From positions 62,001 to 126,000 of the forward strand of contig DAOLIT010000002.1 in the NCBI GenBank assembly GCA_035328405.1: DNA of 64,000 nucleotides. The letters are read 5' to 3'. The notes below the pieces were generated by a model that was not told the origin of the DNA, did no database searches, and saw only the letters and a program-made list of their open reading frames with translations. The stretch is from JAEUKA01 sp035328405 (GTDB lineage Bacteria; Myxococcota_A; Polyangia; Palsa-1104; JAEUJZ01). The translations under genes and the position numbers were made by a program. Shown here piece by piece: positions 15,091 to 23,831 of this stretch (positions are counted from its first letter, which is position 1; every line of letters begins with the position of its first letter).

Positions 15091-16412
15091 GCATCTTTGG
15101 TCAGCAGGGCGAACCATCGTTTGATGAGATGGGACCCTATCAGCAACAAACAGAACAGAAGTGCAAAACCTGCTCCCAAGAACATTTTGAAGTATGGTCG
15201 CAAACTTCTCATCATTACATTGAATGACACAGAAGTATCAGACATTTGCCACATGCCTTTGCAGATTCCAGCACCCAGCAAAGCCAGCACAAAGACCAGT
15301 AAACTGATTTGTAGTAACCAGAATAAACAGGTTTTCTCTTTCGTTCGTTTTTTATCATCCTGAACAAAAGAAAACGACGCTCCCAATAAAATCATCGTAT
15401 TGATACCTATCGTCGTTCCCATGGCATGTGCGACAGTAACATGTGTTCCATGTGTATACAAATTGAGAACAGGAATAGACATAAGGATCGCCGTGAACAT
15501 ATTGAGAAATAACCACAGTTTAGATGCCATGACAAATTTATAGCTATTCAAATGATAATAATCTTTTGCCTCCGATAAGCTGATTTTCCATTCGTGAATT
15601 ATTTTTGCAAAAAATACCCACTCTGTCATGCTTACTATGTAACCAATATAACGCACTTTCGTGATCCCAGGCAAAGTGTAAAGGTGATGACCCCAATTGA
15701 ACATCAGATTAAATAATCCCAAAAAATACATGGCAAATGCAAGACGCGATCTACCGACGGTATTCTGACCCTGAATCCGATCCATTAGATAAAAAGCTGT
15801 TCCATAAATGAGCTGATTCCAAGCTCCTACGATTGATCCATTCACTTTCCACTGCACCATCATATCGACAATTGCTTTTTCGCGCAAACCAGTAAAGAAC
15901 CAGAAATAGTTTTCAGCAAAAATCCACAGGAAAAACACGGAACCGGTCATCCACATCCAGACATAGACTGGCCATGGACGAATCTGGCGAATCGCATTGA
16001 TCACCTGCACGACAAAAATCACCCAGGACAAAGCGATGGGAATGGCCCAAAATGGATGAAACTCCCAGTACTCGCGACCGCCAAACCTCGAGCCAGCATA
16101 CGACGCAAAGATACCTACGATAGCAATGCACCAGAGTATCCATTGAATACGCATCCAGAGTTTTGAAAAAACGCCTGGAATCAAATGAGACAATGCGGCA
16201 TAGACGGAAGCGTTTGCGCCCAACAAGATCCAGAAGAGAACTGCACTGACATGCATGGGTCTTAGTTGTGAAAAATTGATATATGGTTTGATATAGCCCG
16301 GTATCACATATTCAAGCCCAGCCAAGCACCCGAATACTGCTCCTAAAATCATCAAGAAAAGGGCCAGGATCATAAATGGAGCAATGGGTTTTAGGTGATT
16401 GTTCTCTGTCAT
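15087..16412 (-). CDS. norB: Nitric oxide reductase large subunit (haem-copper oxidase family)
   Basis: A 441-residue, 12-helix protein of the haem-copper oxidase superfamily. Probable haem/metal His ligands lie in QLRPMHVSAVLFW (His54), FNWGHHLYTLPG and YTHGTHVTVAHAMGTTIGIN. Together with the adjacent NorC-type cytochrome this indicates a cNOR, reducing two NO to N2O in the membrane. Some databases name such proteins cbb3-type subunit I. The DNA is far more AT-rich than the surroundings (19/60 and 20/60 G+C in the lines at 15541 and 15601), which suggests acquisition by transfer, perhaps from a low-GC donor. ATG 16412 overlaps the norC stop (ATGA). Confidence 0.83.
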   Translation of the reverse strand: MTENNHLKPIAPFMILALFLMILGAVFGCLAGLEYVIPGYIKPYINFSQLRPMHVSAVLFWILLGANASVYAALSHLIPGVFSKLWMRIQWILWCIAIVGIFASYAGSRFGGREYWEFHPFWAIPIALSWVIFVVQVINAIRQIRPWPVYVWMWMTGSVFFLWIFAENYFWFFTGLREKAIVDMMVQWKVNGSIVGAWNQLIYGTAFYLMDRIQGQNTVGRSRLAFAMYFLGLFNLMFNWGHHLYTLPGITKVRYIGYIVSMTEWVFFAKIIHEWKISLSEAKDYYHLNSYKFVMASKLWLFLNMFTAILMSIPVLNLYTHGTHVTVAHAMGTTIGINTMILLGASFSFVQDDKKRTKEKTCLFWLLQISLLVFVLALLGAGICKGMWQMSDTSVSFNVMMRSLRPYFKMFLGAGFALLFCLLLIGSHLIKRWFALLTKDA

Positions 16413-16816
16413 TCTATCATACCAAAAGGTAAACGCTTAAATGATTTCGGGGACGCGGCACCGCTGGCATTCATATGTCCGAGGAAATCTACCAGCGCAT
16501 CGAGATCCCGTTCTGGCAACGGATAGGCGGGCATGCTCGCGTTTCCACTCATGATGAAGCTCTTGATGACAAGTCTGTTGTTATTATATTTAGATATTAC
16601 ATTGGTCAGATCAGGGCCCAGATATCCACCCAGGCCATAGAACTGGTGACAAGCTTGGCAATTGCAATTTTGCCACACGGTTTTTCCACGCGATGGATTG
16701 CCGTTGAGGGCATGTGACAGCGTAGACTCTGGTTGAACATACAAAGAGAAGCTATAGAGAGAATATGCCGCGCAGAGCAACACAAAAGTCCCAATAGCTG
16801 CCTGTCTTGTAGTCAT
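16409..16816 (-). CDS. norC: Nitric oxide reductase cytochrome c subunit
   Basis: A 135-residue protein with an N-terminal membrane anchor (AAIGTFVLLCAAYSLYSFSLYV) and one c-type haem site, NCQACHQFYGLGGYLGPDLTN, in the form used by NorC. The probable distal Met ligand is in GNASMPAYPLP. It passes electrons from periplasmic donors to NorB. It is shorter than proteobacterial NorC (about 145-150 residues) but complete. It shares the AT-rich composition of norB. A short inverted repeat, TTGATTTATCAA, sits 32-43 bases upstream of ATG 16816. Confidence 0.85.
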   Translation of the reverse strand: MTTRQAAIGTFVLLCAAYSLYSFSLYVQPESTLSHALNGNPSRGKTVWQNCNCQACHQFYGLGGYLGPDLTNVISKYNNNRLVIKSFIMSGNASMPAYPLPERDLDALVDFLGHMNASGAASPKSFKRLPFGMIE

Positions 16817-16847
16817 TACACTCTCGCTGCAAAGGGTCTGAGAGCGA

Positions 16848-16859
16848 TTGATTTATCAA
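16848..16859. promoter_or_regulatory. Inverted repeat TTGATTTATCAA upstream of norC
   Basis: The half-sites TTGAT and ATCAA match FNR/CRP-family arms but are separated by two bases, whereas the FNR consensus has four. It lies 32-43 bases before the norC start, where a regulator of the nor operon could bind. Read on the minus strand, TTGATAAATCAA also contains a TG-A-TAAATC extended -10-like string. Either role is possible. Confidence 0.35.
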
Positions 16860-17054
16860 CGAATTTAGGTGTCTCTGCGATGGCACGAGACAGTTCCCAC
16901 AGTCTGTCCGATCTGCCCAGAAAACGACAAGTGAATTTGACTCTGAATAGGTCGTTCCAAAGGCGCGAATTGGGGGTGCGTTTCGCACAACACGCCTGAC
17001 CTGCCGAGCAGTCCACCTTTGGTCTGAGCAAGCGTTCAAAGACGCCAGCGGACG

Positions 17055-18890
17055 CTACTGGGCAACCAAATCCACTTCGAGGGGCAGGAGTTGGTTGGCT
17101 CGCAGGAGCACGTTTTCGTCGCGCGCTTTGTGCCCGGGCGCACTGATTTGCACTCGGATGTTCTGCTGACCTTCGTCGCCCGAGACAGGAATCGCCATGA
17201 CTTGGCCCCCGCGTCCGACGATGCGACCGTCCACCAAAACATCCACCGGCAGCGGCTGCAAGAGCGCACTTTTCGCTTTGACCAAAAGCAGCGCGGGTTT
17301 CCAGCGCAGACGCACTCGGACCACGTCGGGAGCACTGCCTGGTACAAGCGTCACGGTCTCGCTATAGCAAGCGGGGCTTTCAAACAGAAGGACGTTTTGT
17401 GCGGCGGAAAGGAGCACTTTTCGCACTTCGGTGCCATAGGCACCGAGCCGTTTGCCGTTGTGTGTCACGGTGACATTTTTGGGCCATGGCTCCAGACGCA
17501 CTTCTTTCGGCGCGGGAGCCATTTTCGGATTGGGCAATCGAAATGGCTTCGGCTTCATGTCGTCTGGCCCTGGCGCGCGTTCAGGAGCGAAATCGGGAGA
17601 CGTGGCGGCGTCCTCGGTCCAACCATGTTGTGCGTCAGCGTTGGACGGTGCATCGGCCTGTTCCGACGCTGCTTTTTCGGCATCCACCGAACGAACCAAG
17701 TGCATGTCTGCGGAGGCAAAAGAAGAATCGCCGGACTGGCCGTGCTGGGGAGTTGATTCCAACGGTCGCCAGAGAAACCACACAGACATACAAACACCCA
17801 TCGAGCACACGGCAATCGCCGCAAAAACCAGACGGCTTTTGTGATGACCGGCTCGCGACACTTCTGCGATGAGCGCCGTTGCTTCCGTGTGGCCGGGCGA
17901 AAGCGCCAGGACGCGGCCCCAATCCGACAGCGCGAGCGCGGTTCGGCCCACCTGAGCACGCGCTTTTCCCGACGCGACCAGTGTGTTCAGAAGTTCCGGC
18001 AAAAACGCCTGCCAGAAGCCTTGCGGGTCCAAAAAATATGCGCGCAGCTTCTCTCGTGGTTCGGGCAGGCCGCTGTCGCGCAGAACCTCTTTTAACGCCA
18101 CATTCAAAAGCCGCGCAGAGGCAAATCGTGCGTCGGGTTCCGGCGCGAGCAATTGTTCCACGATGTCGGCAAGGGCTTTCGGAACGGTCGGGACTTTTTC
18201 TTCGATGCGCGTGTGTTCCCCTTTTGCAATCAGCGACAGGGTTTCGTGGGGATTGCGACCGCAAAAGGGCAACGCTCCCGACAGAAGTTCGTACATCAGC
18301 ACGCCGAGCGCGAACAAATCGGACCGACCGTCTTGGGGTTGCCCAAGCAGGTGTTCTGGGGCGATGTAGGCCGGAGAACCCAAAAGTTGGCCGGTGTTCG
18401 TCACTGAATCGCTTTCCAAAAAACGCGCAATTCCAAAATCGCAAAGCACCAAACGACCGTCGTTGCGCACCATGACGTTTTCCGGCTTCACGTCGCGGTG
18501 AACGACACCCAATTCGTGCGCAGCGGCCAGCGCGTCTGCGAGCGTCCAGCCGATCAGCGCGACGACCTCGGCGGGCAGCGGCCCGTGTTGGTCCAAAAAT
18601 GCTCGCAGGGTTGGGCCATCTACAAATTCCGTGACCAGGTAACTTTCGGGAGAGTCCGCGTCGCTGGCCGCATAGATTTCCAAAATGTTCTCGTGACGCA
18701 GACGGGCGACCGCTTTCGCCTCGCGGGAAAACCGCTCTTTGGCCTGCGGCTGACTCGCGAGGTGCGGGTGCATCACCTTGATCGCGACTTGGCGGTCGAG
18801 TTTCTCGTCGTGGGAAAGATACACAGACGCCATGCCACCGTGCCCAACGAGCGAGAGCAGGCGATAGTGCTGAAGGTGCCGCCCGACCAT
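17055..18890 (-). CDS. Membrane-anchored Ser/Thr protein kinase
   Basis: A 611-residue protein with a complete Hanks-type kinase domain (about 8-270): VGHGGMASVY glycine loop, Lys38 in VAIKVM, HRDVKPEN at 131-138, DFGIA at 151-155 and SPAYIAPEHL. A TPR-like or helical segment follows (about 290-345), then one transmembrane helix (354-374). The low-complexity acidic/proline linker leads to an extracytoplasmic C-terminal region with PEGA-like stretches (VTVTHNGKRLGAYGTEVRKV and LPVDVLVDGRIVGRGGQV). This is the layout of kinases that sense envelope signals. It is divergent from the hypothetical gene at 19054. Confidence 0.92.
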   Translation of the reverse strand: MVGRHLQHYRLLSLVGHGGMASVYLSHDEKLDRQVAIKVMHPHLASQPQAKERFSREAKAVARLRHENILEIYAASDADSPESYLVTEFVDGPTLRAFLDQHGPLPAEVVALIGWTLADALAAAHELGVVHRDVKPENVMVRNDGRLVLCDFGIARFLESDSVTNTGQLLGSPAYIAPEHLLGQPQDGRSDLFALGVLMYELLSGALPFCGRNPHETLSLIAKGEHTRIEEKVPTVPKALADIVEQLLAPEPDARFASARLLNVALKEVLRDSGLPEPREKLRAYFLDPQGFWQAFLPELLNTLVASGKARAQVGRTALALSDWGRVLALSPGHTEATALIAEVSRAGHHKSRLVFAAIAVCSMGVCMSVWFLWRPLESTPQHGQSGDSSFASADMHLVRSVDAEKAASEQADAPSNADAQHGWTEDAATSPDFAPERAPGPDDMKPKPFRLPNPKMAPAPKEVRLEPWPKNVTVTHNGKRLGAYGTEVRKVLLSAAQNVLLFESPACYSETVTLVPGSAPDVVRVRLRWKPALLLVKAKSALLQPLPVDVLVDGRIVGRGGQVMAIPVSGDEGQQNIRVQISAPGHKARDENVLLRANQLLPLEVDLVAQ

Positions 18891-18899
18891 CGAGGCGGG

Positions 18900-18909
18900 A
18901 GCGTATCAC
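18900..18909 (-). promoter_or_regulatory. Extended -10 box before the kinase gene
   Basis: GTGATACGCT on the minus strand (TG-A-TACGCT), with nine bases to ATG 18890 and no ribosome site. It implies a leaderless or very short-leader mRNA. Confidence 0.48.
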
Positions 18910-19011
18910 TGTGTCCATTTTCCGAGCAAGCGAACGCTTTTTGGGTCACGCGCAAACTCGGTCGTGCCGGGCAAGCGGCATGCAAACACTCGCAAAAATC
19001 CGACGCGAGAG

Positions 19012-19020
19012 TGCTAATCT
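19012..19020 (+). promoter_or_regulatory. Extended -10 box with a normal leader before the 19054 gene
   Basis: TGCTAATCT (TG-C-TAATCT) lies 33 bases before ATG 19054, which also has a GAGGAG ribosome site. This is the same box type with a conventional leader. Confidence 0.38.
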
Positions 19021-19053
19021 GGCTCGCGCAAATCCATTGAGGAGCGACGATCC

Positions 19054-19548
19054 ATGTTTGACTTTGACTTGCCCGATCCCGGGCTGTATCGCACGACGCA
19101 ACCGATGCCCGGCAACGATGCGCTGTTTCCTGCGAACGCACTCGTGTTCATCGGCCAGCCGAAAAATGGCGGTGTGAAGTTTATTGTTCGACCATCGAAC
19201 AACCGACGGAACCGGTGGTTTTGGGCTGAGCCGACGACGCCACTGAAAGCGACTCACGCGGCGTGGGCCCGTTCGCTCAAACCCCTTCCGGCAGAGGGGT
19301 TTTACACCTTGCCTGAAACGCTGAATCTCGACGGTGGCGGCAAGTGGCTAAAAGGTGCCATTGTGCAGCTTGGATACAACGAAGAAGGCAAAGGCATTGT
19401 CTTCGTCGGAGAATGGCAAGAAGACGGCGACAGCAACTCACTTTTCTTCAGTGAGCGCGGCATTTTGATTGACGACAGATTGCTCTCGAAGCTGATTTGG
19501 GCCCCGATTTTGCCCGTGTCAGCGCCGCAGCAACAGCTCAGCCAGTAG
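19054..19548 (+). CDS. Hypothetical protein (164 aa)
   Basis: A soluble 164-residue protein starting MFDFDLPDPGLYRTTQPMPG, with no signal peptide or membrane segment. It is rich in aromatic residues and short beta-strand-like stretches (FIGQPKNGGVKFIVRPSNN, GIVFVGEWQEDGDSNSLFF). A good GAGGAG site nine bases before ATG 19054 supports expression. It is convergent with the repeat-rich gene 11 bases downstream. I do not recognise the family. Confidence 0.65.
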   Translation: MFDFDLPDPGLYRTTQPMPGNDALFPANALVFIGQPKNGGVKFIVRPSNNRRNRWFWAEPTTPLKATHAAWARSLKPLPAEGFYTLPETLNLDGGGKWLKGAIVQLGYNEEGKGIVFVGEWQEDGDSNSLFFSERGILIDDRLLSKLIWAPILPVSAPQQQLSQ

Positions 19549-19559
19549 TTGCGCCGCGT

Positions 19560-21233
19560 CTATTTTTCGTTTTTGTCATCCAGTTTCGCGTCGAATACGC
19601 GAAAGAACTGCGACGGACTCATCGCCGGGTCGGACAAGTCGGATTGGTCCAGCACCGGCGCTTTTTCGACGGCGGCTTTGACGGCGGCCAATTTGGCTGC
19701 CGCCACTTTGACAGCAGTTGGCTTGCTGGCGAGGGCAGGTTTTGAGGTTGCGGGAACCGACGCCTGAGACGCGACAGTCGCTGGTGCCGTTTTGGCGACT
19801 GGAACCGGCTTGTTTTCTGCCGCTTTGGCGACTGGAACCTGCTTGTTTTCGGCAGGTTTTGCTTGCGCCGCTTCGACCGGTTTCGGCTGCGGCTTGACCA
19901 CGGCAGCAGGCTTGGGTTCGGGTTTGGCCGCTGCACCCGATTTGGCCTCAGGTTTGACCGTTTCTGTCAGTTTGGGCTCAGGTTTGACCGTTTCGGCCAG
20001 CTTTGGCTGGGCTTTGACTGTCTCAGCGGGCTTTGCTTGCGCATTGTTCGTCTCAGCAGGTTTTGCTTGCGTTTTGATGGCTTCAGCCGGTTTTGGTTCA
20101 GGTTTGACCACCGGAGCCGGTTTTGGTTCAGGTTTGGCCACCGGAGCCGGTTTTGGTTCAGGTTTGACCACAGGAGCCGGTTTTGGTTCAGGTTTGACCA
20201 CCGGAGCCGGTTTTGGTTCGGGCTTGACCACCGGAGCCGGTTTTGGTTCGGGCTTGACCACCGGAGCCGGTTTTGGTTCGGGCTTGGCTGTGTCCGCTGG
20301 TTTTGTGTGCGCTTGGCCTGTGTCGAGCGATTTTGCGACTTTGGCCGCAGCTCGGTTGGCTGTGTCCGCAGAACTGGCCGCTGCACCAGAGACACGAGCA
20401 ATCGGGGGCAACTTGATTCCGCGCCCGGTTTCCTGAGCCGCAACCGAGGGCGCGGCTGCCGGTGCTTGGGATTCGATGGCAGACGATGGCGTTGCTTTTG
20501 GCGGCATCGCGGTCATGCCAGGCAACGGACCCTCCGCAGGTCGTCGCACCGGGACAGGAACCACCGGCGCAGGCGGTTCAGCAAGCAAGTCTCGATCCGC
20601 AATCAGCACATCCGCGAGACTCAGTTCACCCGCAAAATCAGCGGAGGGCCGTGCTTTGTGCGACGACACAGGCGTTGCTTCCGCCGCTTTTGGGGCCTGT
20701 TGAGCGGGCGGCGGTTTGTGCGGAGGTTCCTCGGCTTTGGTCGGCTCCGGTCGTCGTTGGATGATGCCCGGCGTCGGTGGTGTCGCTATCGGTGCCCGAA
20801 CCGGTGGTCCACTCGGGGGGGCCTTGGGAACCACAATCGGGGGATGGAGGTTGTCAAGAATCTGCGTTTCATCGCCGTGCAGATTTCCGATGCTGGCTGC
20901 CGTGCCACTTCCCGCCCCGGACGTTGCAGCGGGAAAAGGTCCCGGAGAATTTGGCCATCCGGTCACCGGATTTTGGGCGGCCCCCGTCGCGTTTTGCGCG
21001 GCCAGAAGTGCTGGTGCCAGCTCCGAATCCAGAAAGTCGAGCAATGCCTGAAGTTGCCCGACAAACTCTTCGGCCAGGGGTTTGTTTCGGCGCAACGCAT
21101 CAAAAGCCGACCAATACGGCGAGCTGTTGAGGCCAAAACCCACATTGGTCGCTTCAAAAAACTGTTTGACGTTGCCCAGACGTTCGAGCAGCTTCGCTCG
21201 CAACGCACGTAGATCGGAACCTGTGGGGAGCAT
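19560..21233 (-). CDS. Pro/Ala/Lys-rich repeat protein
   Basis: A 557-residue protein. The first ~85 residues form a distinct, probably helical domain (LRALRAKLLERLGNVKQFFE, EEFVGQLQALLDFLDSELAP). Then comes a long low-complexity Pro/Ala region and a periodic decapeptide array (VKPEPKPAPV repeated, about residues 315-480 including degenerate copies). It has no signal peptide or TM segment. Such (KPEPKPAP)n arrays are rigid extended spacers in TonB-like and surface proteins, but no TonB C-terminal domain follows; the end is SDLSDPAMSPSQFFRVFDAK. Function unknown. The repeat number should vary between strains. Confidence 0.6.
   Translation of the reverse strand: MLPTGSDLRALRAKLLERLGNVKQFFEATNVGFGLNSSPYWSAFDALRRNKPLAEEFVGQLQALLDFLDSELAPALLAAQNATGAAQNPVTGWPNSPGPFPAATSGAGSGTAASIGNLHGDETQILDNLHPPIVVPKAPPSGPPVRAPIATPPTPGIIQRRPEPTKAEEPPHKPPPAQQAPKAAEATPVSSHKARPSADFAGELSLADVLIADRDLLAEPPAPVVPVPVRRPAEGPLPGMTAMPPKATPSSAIESQAPAAAPSVAAQETGRGIKLPPIARVSGAAASSADTANRAAAKVAKSLDTGQAHTKPADTAKPEPKPAPVVKPEPKPAPVVKPEPKPAPVVKPEPKPAPVVKPEPKPAPVAKPEPKPAPVVKPEPKPAEAIKTQAKPAETNNAQAKPAETVKAQPKLAETVKPEPKLTETVKPEAKSGAAAKPEPKPAAVVKPQPKPVEAAQAKPAENKQVPVAKAAENKPVPVAKTAPATVASQASVPATSKPALASKPTAVKVAAAKLAAVKAAVEKAPVLDQSDLSDPAMSPSQFFRVFDAKLDDKNEK
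20089..20287. repeat. 30-bp coding tandem repeat (6 full copies plus a partial)
   Basis: The plus-strand unit ggttttggttcaggtttgac-cac-cggagcc recurs every 30 bases from 20089. The three upstream copies end in ...ggttca and the later ones in ...ggttcg, which suggests stepwise duplication. Degenerate copies with the same 30-base period extend down to about 19860. Confidence 0.85.
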
Positions 21234-21346
21234 TGTCCTTTAGGTTCTCGCAACCTGAAAAATTGCGCAAGAACGCACCTCTCGACGGGAATGTTCGACT
21301 CCGAGCGGGCGGCTTCGGTTGCACAGGCGGGAAGACGAACCGGTCA

Positions 21347-21397
21347 GTCAGTCTGTTTGGTCCGTCAGTCTGTTTGGTCCGTCAGTCTGTTTGGTCA
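21347..21397. repeat. 17-bp tandem repeat, three copies, at the rsmD 3' end
   Basis: gtcagtctgtttggtcc is repeated at 21347, 21364 and 21381 (last base differs in the third). Because 17 is not a multiple of three, each copy is read in a different frame by rsmD and the outermost copy supplies its stop codon. Confidence 0.9.
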
Positions 21398-21959
21398 GAA
21401 AAAACAGAAGGGCAGTGTCGCCGTACTTGCGCACATCGTGACATTCCAGCGAACCCCGTTGCGCGGCCTGCACGATTTCGTCAACTTTCCGAATCGTCGT
21501 CTCAAACACCACTCGCCCGTCTTTGCGTACATACCGACCTGGGTCTTTTCCCATCGCTTCGATCAAACGCAAAAGTGCATCGGATTCATAGGGTGGGTCT
21601 GCCAAAAGCAGATGCGCGGGCGCGGCTTTCGGAACTCCCTTGCGCACAAAGTGGTCCAATGTAGCCTCAATGACCACGTTTCCGTCGGCAATCTTGAGTT
21701 CCTCCAGGTTTTTGCGCAGCAGGTGGCACGCCCCTTTGTCGCTTTCCACAAACCACGCCTGGCCTGCACCTCGAGACAGCGCCTCAATGCCGAGCGCCCC
21801 GCTCCCCGCGCACAAATCCCAGACCACATGCTCGGGCAAGAGCGGCCCCACAATGTTGAACAGCGCCGCGCGAACTCGCTCCGACGTGGGCCTTGTGGAC
21901 AGACCCTTTTTCGTGCGCAGCCACCGGCCCCCCAATGTGCCCGCAATGACCCGAATCAT
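21348..21959 (-). CDS. rsmD: RsmD-type 16S rRNA guanine-N2 methyltransferase
   Basis: A 203-residue protein starting MIRVIAGTLGGRWLRTKKG, the usual RsmD start. The SAM-binding motif is VWDLCAGSGALGIEALSRGA and the catalytic motif is LLLADPPYES. RsmD methylates G966 of 16S rRNA. Homologues normally end soon after the GDTALLFF-type strand. Here the frame continues through TKQTDGPNRLTDQTD, encoded by a 17-bp tandem repeat. It lies 20 bases downstream of the aldehyde dehydrogenase gene on the same strand. An ATG at 22028 would overlap that gene; 21959 is preferred. Confidence 0.88.
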   Translation of the reverse strand: MIRVIAGTLGGRWLRTKKGLSTRPTSERVRAALFNIVGPLLPEHVVWDLCAGSGALGIEALSRGAGQAWFVESDKGACHLLRKNLEELKIADGNVVIEATLDHFVRKGVPKAAPAHLLLADPPYESDALLRLIEAMGKDPGRYVRKDGRVVFETTIRKVDEIVQAAQRGSLECHDVRKYGDTALLFFLTKQTDGPNRLTDQTD

Positions 21960-21979
21960 GAAGCACGCAAACCGACGAT

Positions 21980-23722
21980 TCACCCACCCGCGAAAGCGTG
22001 GAACGCGATGGCGGGAATTTTGAGCCACGACGGTGACGCCTCAAACTCCAGCATCCGCTGTGCCACTTCGTGGGTGCGTTTGTGCGTGACAAACCACGGA
22101 GGCTTGGGCATGGGCGAAAACGGTCCGCGCAAAATCGCCTTCTCGATTCCCTCGAACATGAAGGTGTTGTGGACAAAGCCGATGCCGCTTTGAATGTCGA
22201 GGAGCGTCGCTGACGGATGTCCTCCCCACGGCGGTGTCATCGCACCATATGCAACGGCTGGCCAGTGGTTGATCGCGACCACACCATAACGCAAAGCATC
22301 ACAAGCTTTCTCGACGGCAGCTTGCACATCCGGGCGCTTTTCGATCGACGGCGCAACATACAAACTGCAACTCAACGTTCCCCACAAACGCTCATTCGAG
22401 AACCGCGCCGCCGCCGTCACAAATTCCGCAGCATCTTTTTCGGGCAACGCAACCTCGCTCAAAATCGAGCAGAACGGTTCTGTCGAAAACAGTGCCTCGT
22501 CCGACGCCGTTGGACTCACATTGCAGATCATCGTCCACGGCAACTCTTCGTCACCGGCTCGACCCAGCTTTCGCACAGTCTTACCATCCGTCAGCTTCGC
22601 AAACCGGTCCTGCGCCCCTGGATAGTAGGCCCGTCGAGGCGCGATGTTTTGGAAGATGTCCGCAATGAGCGTCAGTAGTTCCTGTCGCTGAGGCCATGCC
22701 TCTGACACCACCAACATCTTGGCCGCGTTGCAATTGAACGACCCGTTGTTCACCACCTGCGTAGCGATGTTCTCAGCCAGAATCCGCAATTCGCTCGCGG
22801 AGTACTCACCAGGAACCACCATCACCGGAGTCACGCACCCCAACTCGCTGGTGATGTTCTTTTTCAGCAGCGGATCATTCTGAGTTTGCCGTCGAGAACG
22901 CTCCTCACCAACCGGCCCCCATACAATCAGGTCGTGCGTTCTGTCCGAACCCGTGATGTGTACGTCAGTGACCAGTGAGTGATAGGACAAATAACTTCCG
23001 ACTTCTGCCCCACCGTACACAAAGCGAAGGTATCCCCGTTCGACCAGAGGAGAAAACGCCCTCTCATAAAAGGGCCCCAGGTATTCGTTCACGGGGTTCA
23101 GCTTGACGATGCAGAGCTTCCCCTCATGAAACATCTTGTACAGCGCATCCGTCGGAGGGATCGAGGCCACATTCCCTGCCCCCAAAATCAGCGACACGCC
23201 CCCTTCCGGGTCCTGTTTCCCATAGAAAACAGCTTGCTCTTCACGAACTTTTCGATCGTCGAGTCCAGGCTTCATTCGCAGCCGACACGAAAAACCCGTC
23301 GAAATCGCGTGGTCGTACGAATCCCCCGGCATCACCAAGACCTCTGCTCGCCCATCCCGAGCCACTTGGAACGCTCCCGAGGGAAGTTGTGGTTTGCCTG
23401 CCCTCTGAATGTCGTCGAGCGCAACGATCAATTTCCGCAGGCACCTCATCGTCACATACGGCCCCGCAAGCCATTCCTCGCCCGAAGACGTCGAATCCGG
23501 TGCAAGACCCTTGGCCCGACAGGCCGCCAAAACCCAGTCCTTGGAAGCCGAGAGCAAATGCGGAACGCATTCTCGCAAAAGCCCCGCTTTTTCCTTCGGA
23601 GACAGGCGTGCGAACCGTTTGGCATTTTCGTTAAGGACGTTCAAGTGCTGGTCAAGCTCTGCCTGGCTCGTCGCTGTTCGACTTTGAGTGCCACCGCTCA
23701 TTTCCATGGATGCCGACTGCAT
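21980..23722 (-). CDS. Aldehyde dehydrogenase superfamily protein (580 aa)
   Basis: The sequence has an NAD(P)-binding Rossmann region (DPEGGVSLILGAGNVASIPP, VHITGSDRTHDLIVWGP), the likely general base Glu in NITSELGCVTPVMVVPG, and the likely nucleophile Cys in NNGSFNCNAAKMLVV. Both active-site residues are therefore present, although the flanking motifs differ from classical ALDHs (ELGG and GQxC). At 580 residues it is about 80-100 longer than typical ALDHs. The substrate cannot be inferred. ATG 23722 has both an AGGAG site and an extended -10-like box just upstream. Confidence 0.85.
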   Translation of the reverse strand: MQSASMEMSGGTQSRTATSQAELDQHLNVLNENAKRFARLSPKEKAGLLRECVPHLLSASKDWVLAACRAKGLAPDSTSSGEEWLAGPYVTMRCLRKLIVALDDIQRAGKPQLPSGAFQVARDGRAEVLVMPGDSYDHAISTGFSCRLRMKPGLDDRKVREEQAVFYGKQDPEGGVSLILGAGNVASIPPTDALYKMFHEGKLCIVKLNPVNEYLGPFYERAFSPLVERGYLRFVYGGAEVGSYLSYHSLVTDVHITGSDRTHDLIVWGPVGEERSRRQTQNDPLLKKNITSELGCVTPVMVVPGEYSASELRILAENIATQVVNNGSFNCNAAKMLVVSEAWPQRQELLTLIADIFQNIAPRRAYYPGAQDRFAKLTDGKTVRKLGRAGDEELPWTMICNVSPTASDEALFSTEPFCSILSEVALPEKDAAEFVTAAARFSNERLWGTLSCSLYVAPSIEKRPDVQAAVEKACDALRYGVVAINHWPAVAYGAMTPPWGGHPSATLLDIQSGIGFVHNTFMFEGIEKAILRGPFSPMPKPPWFVTHKRTHEVAQRMLEFEASPSWLKIPAIAFHAFAGG

Positions 23723-23728
23723 GATGTG

Positions 23729-23738
23729 CTCCTATCAC
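23729..23738 (-). promoter_or_regulatory. Extended -10-like box / ribosome site before the ALDH gene
   Basis: GTGATAGGAG on the minus strand. TG-A-TA matches the promoter pattern of the window and the following AGGAG could serve as a ribosome site, six bases from ATG 23722. Confidence 0.35.
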
Positions 23739-23831
23739 CAAATTCCGTCGAGAAACCGCTCGATCAAAGCAAGCGACTCTGCGAAACCCCACAAACGCAA
23801 GCGCAGCGCGATTTCTGAGAGGAAGCTACCA

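Noticed and set aside
16848..16859. Canonical FNR site
   Set aside because: Spacer is two bases instead of four, so it was reported only as an inverted repeat.
19009..19017. CIRCE (HrcA) half-site GAGTGCTAA
   Set aside because: The matching left arm at nine-base spacing is absent; the string is better read as part of a TGCTAATCT -10 box.
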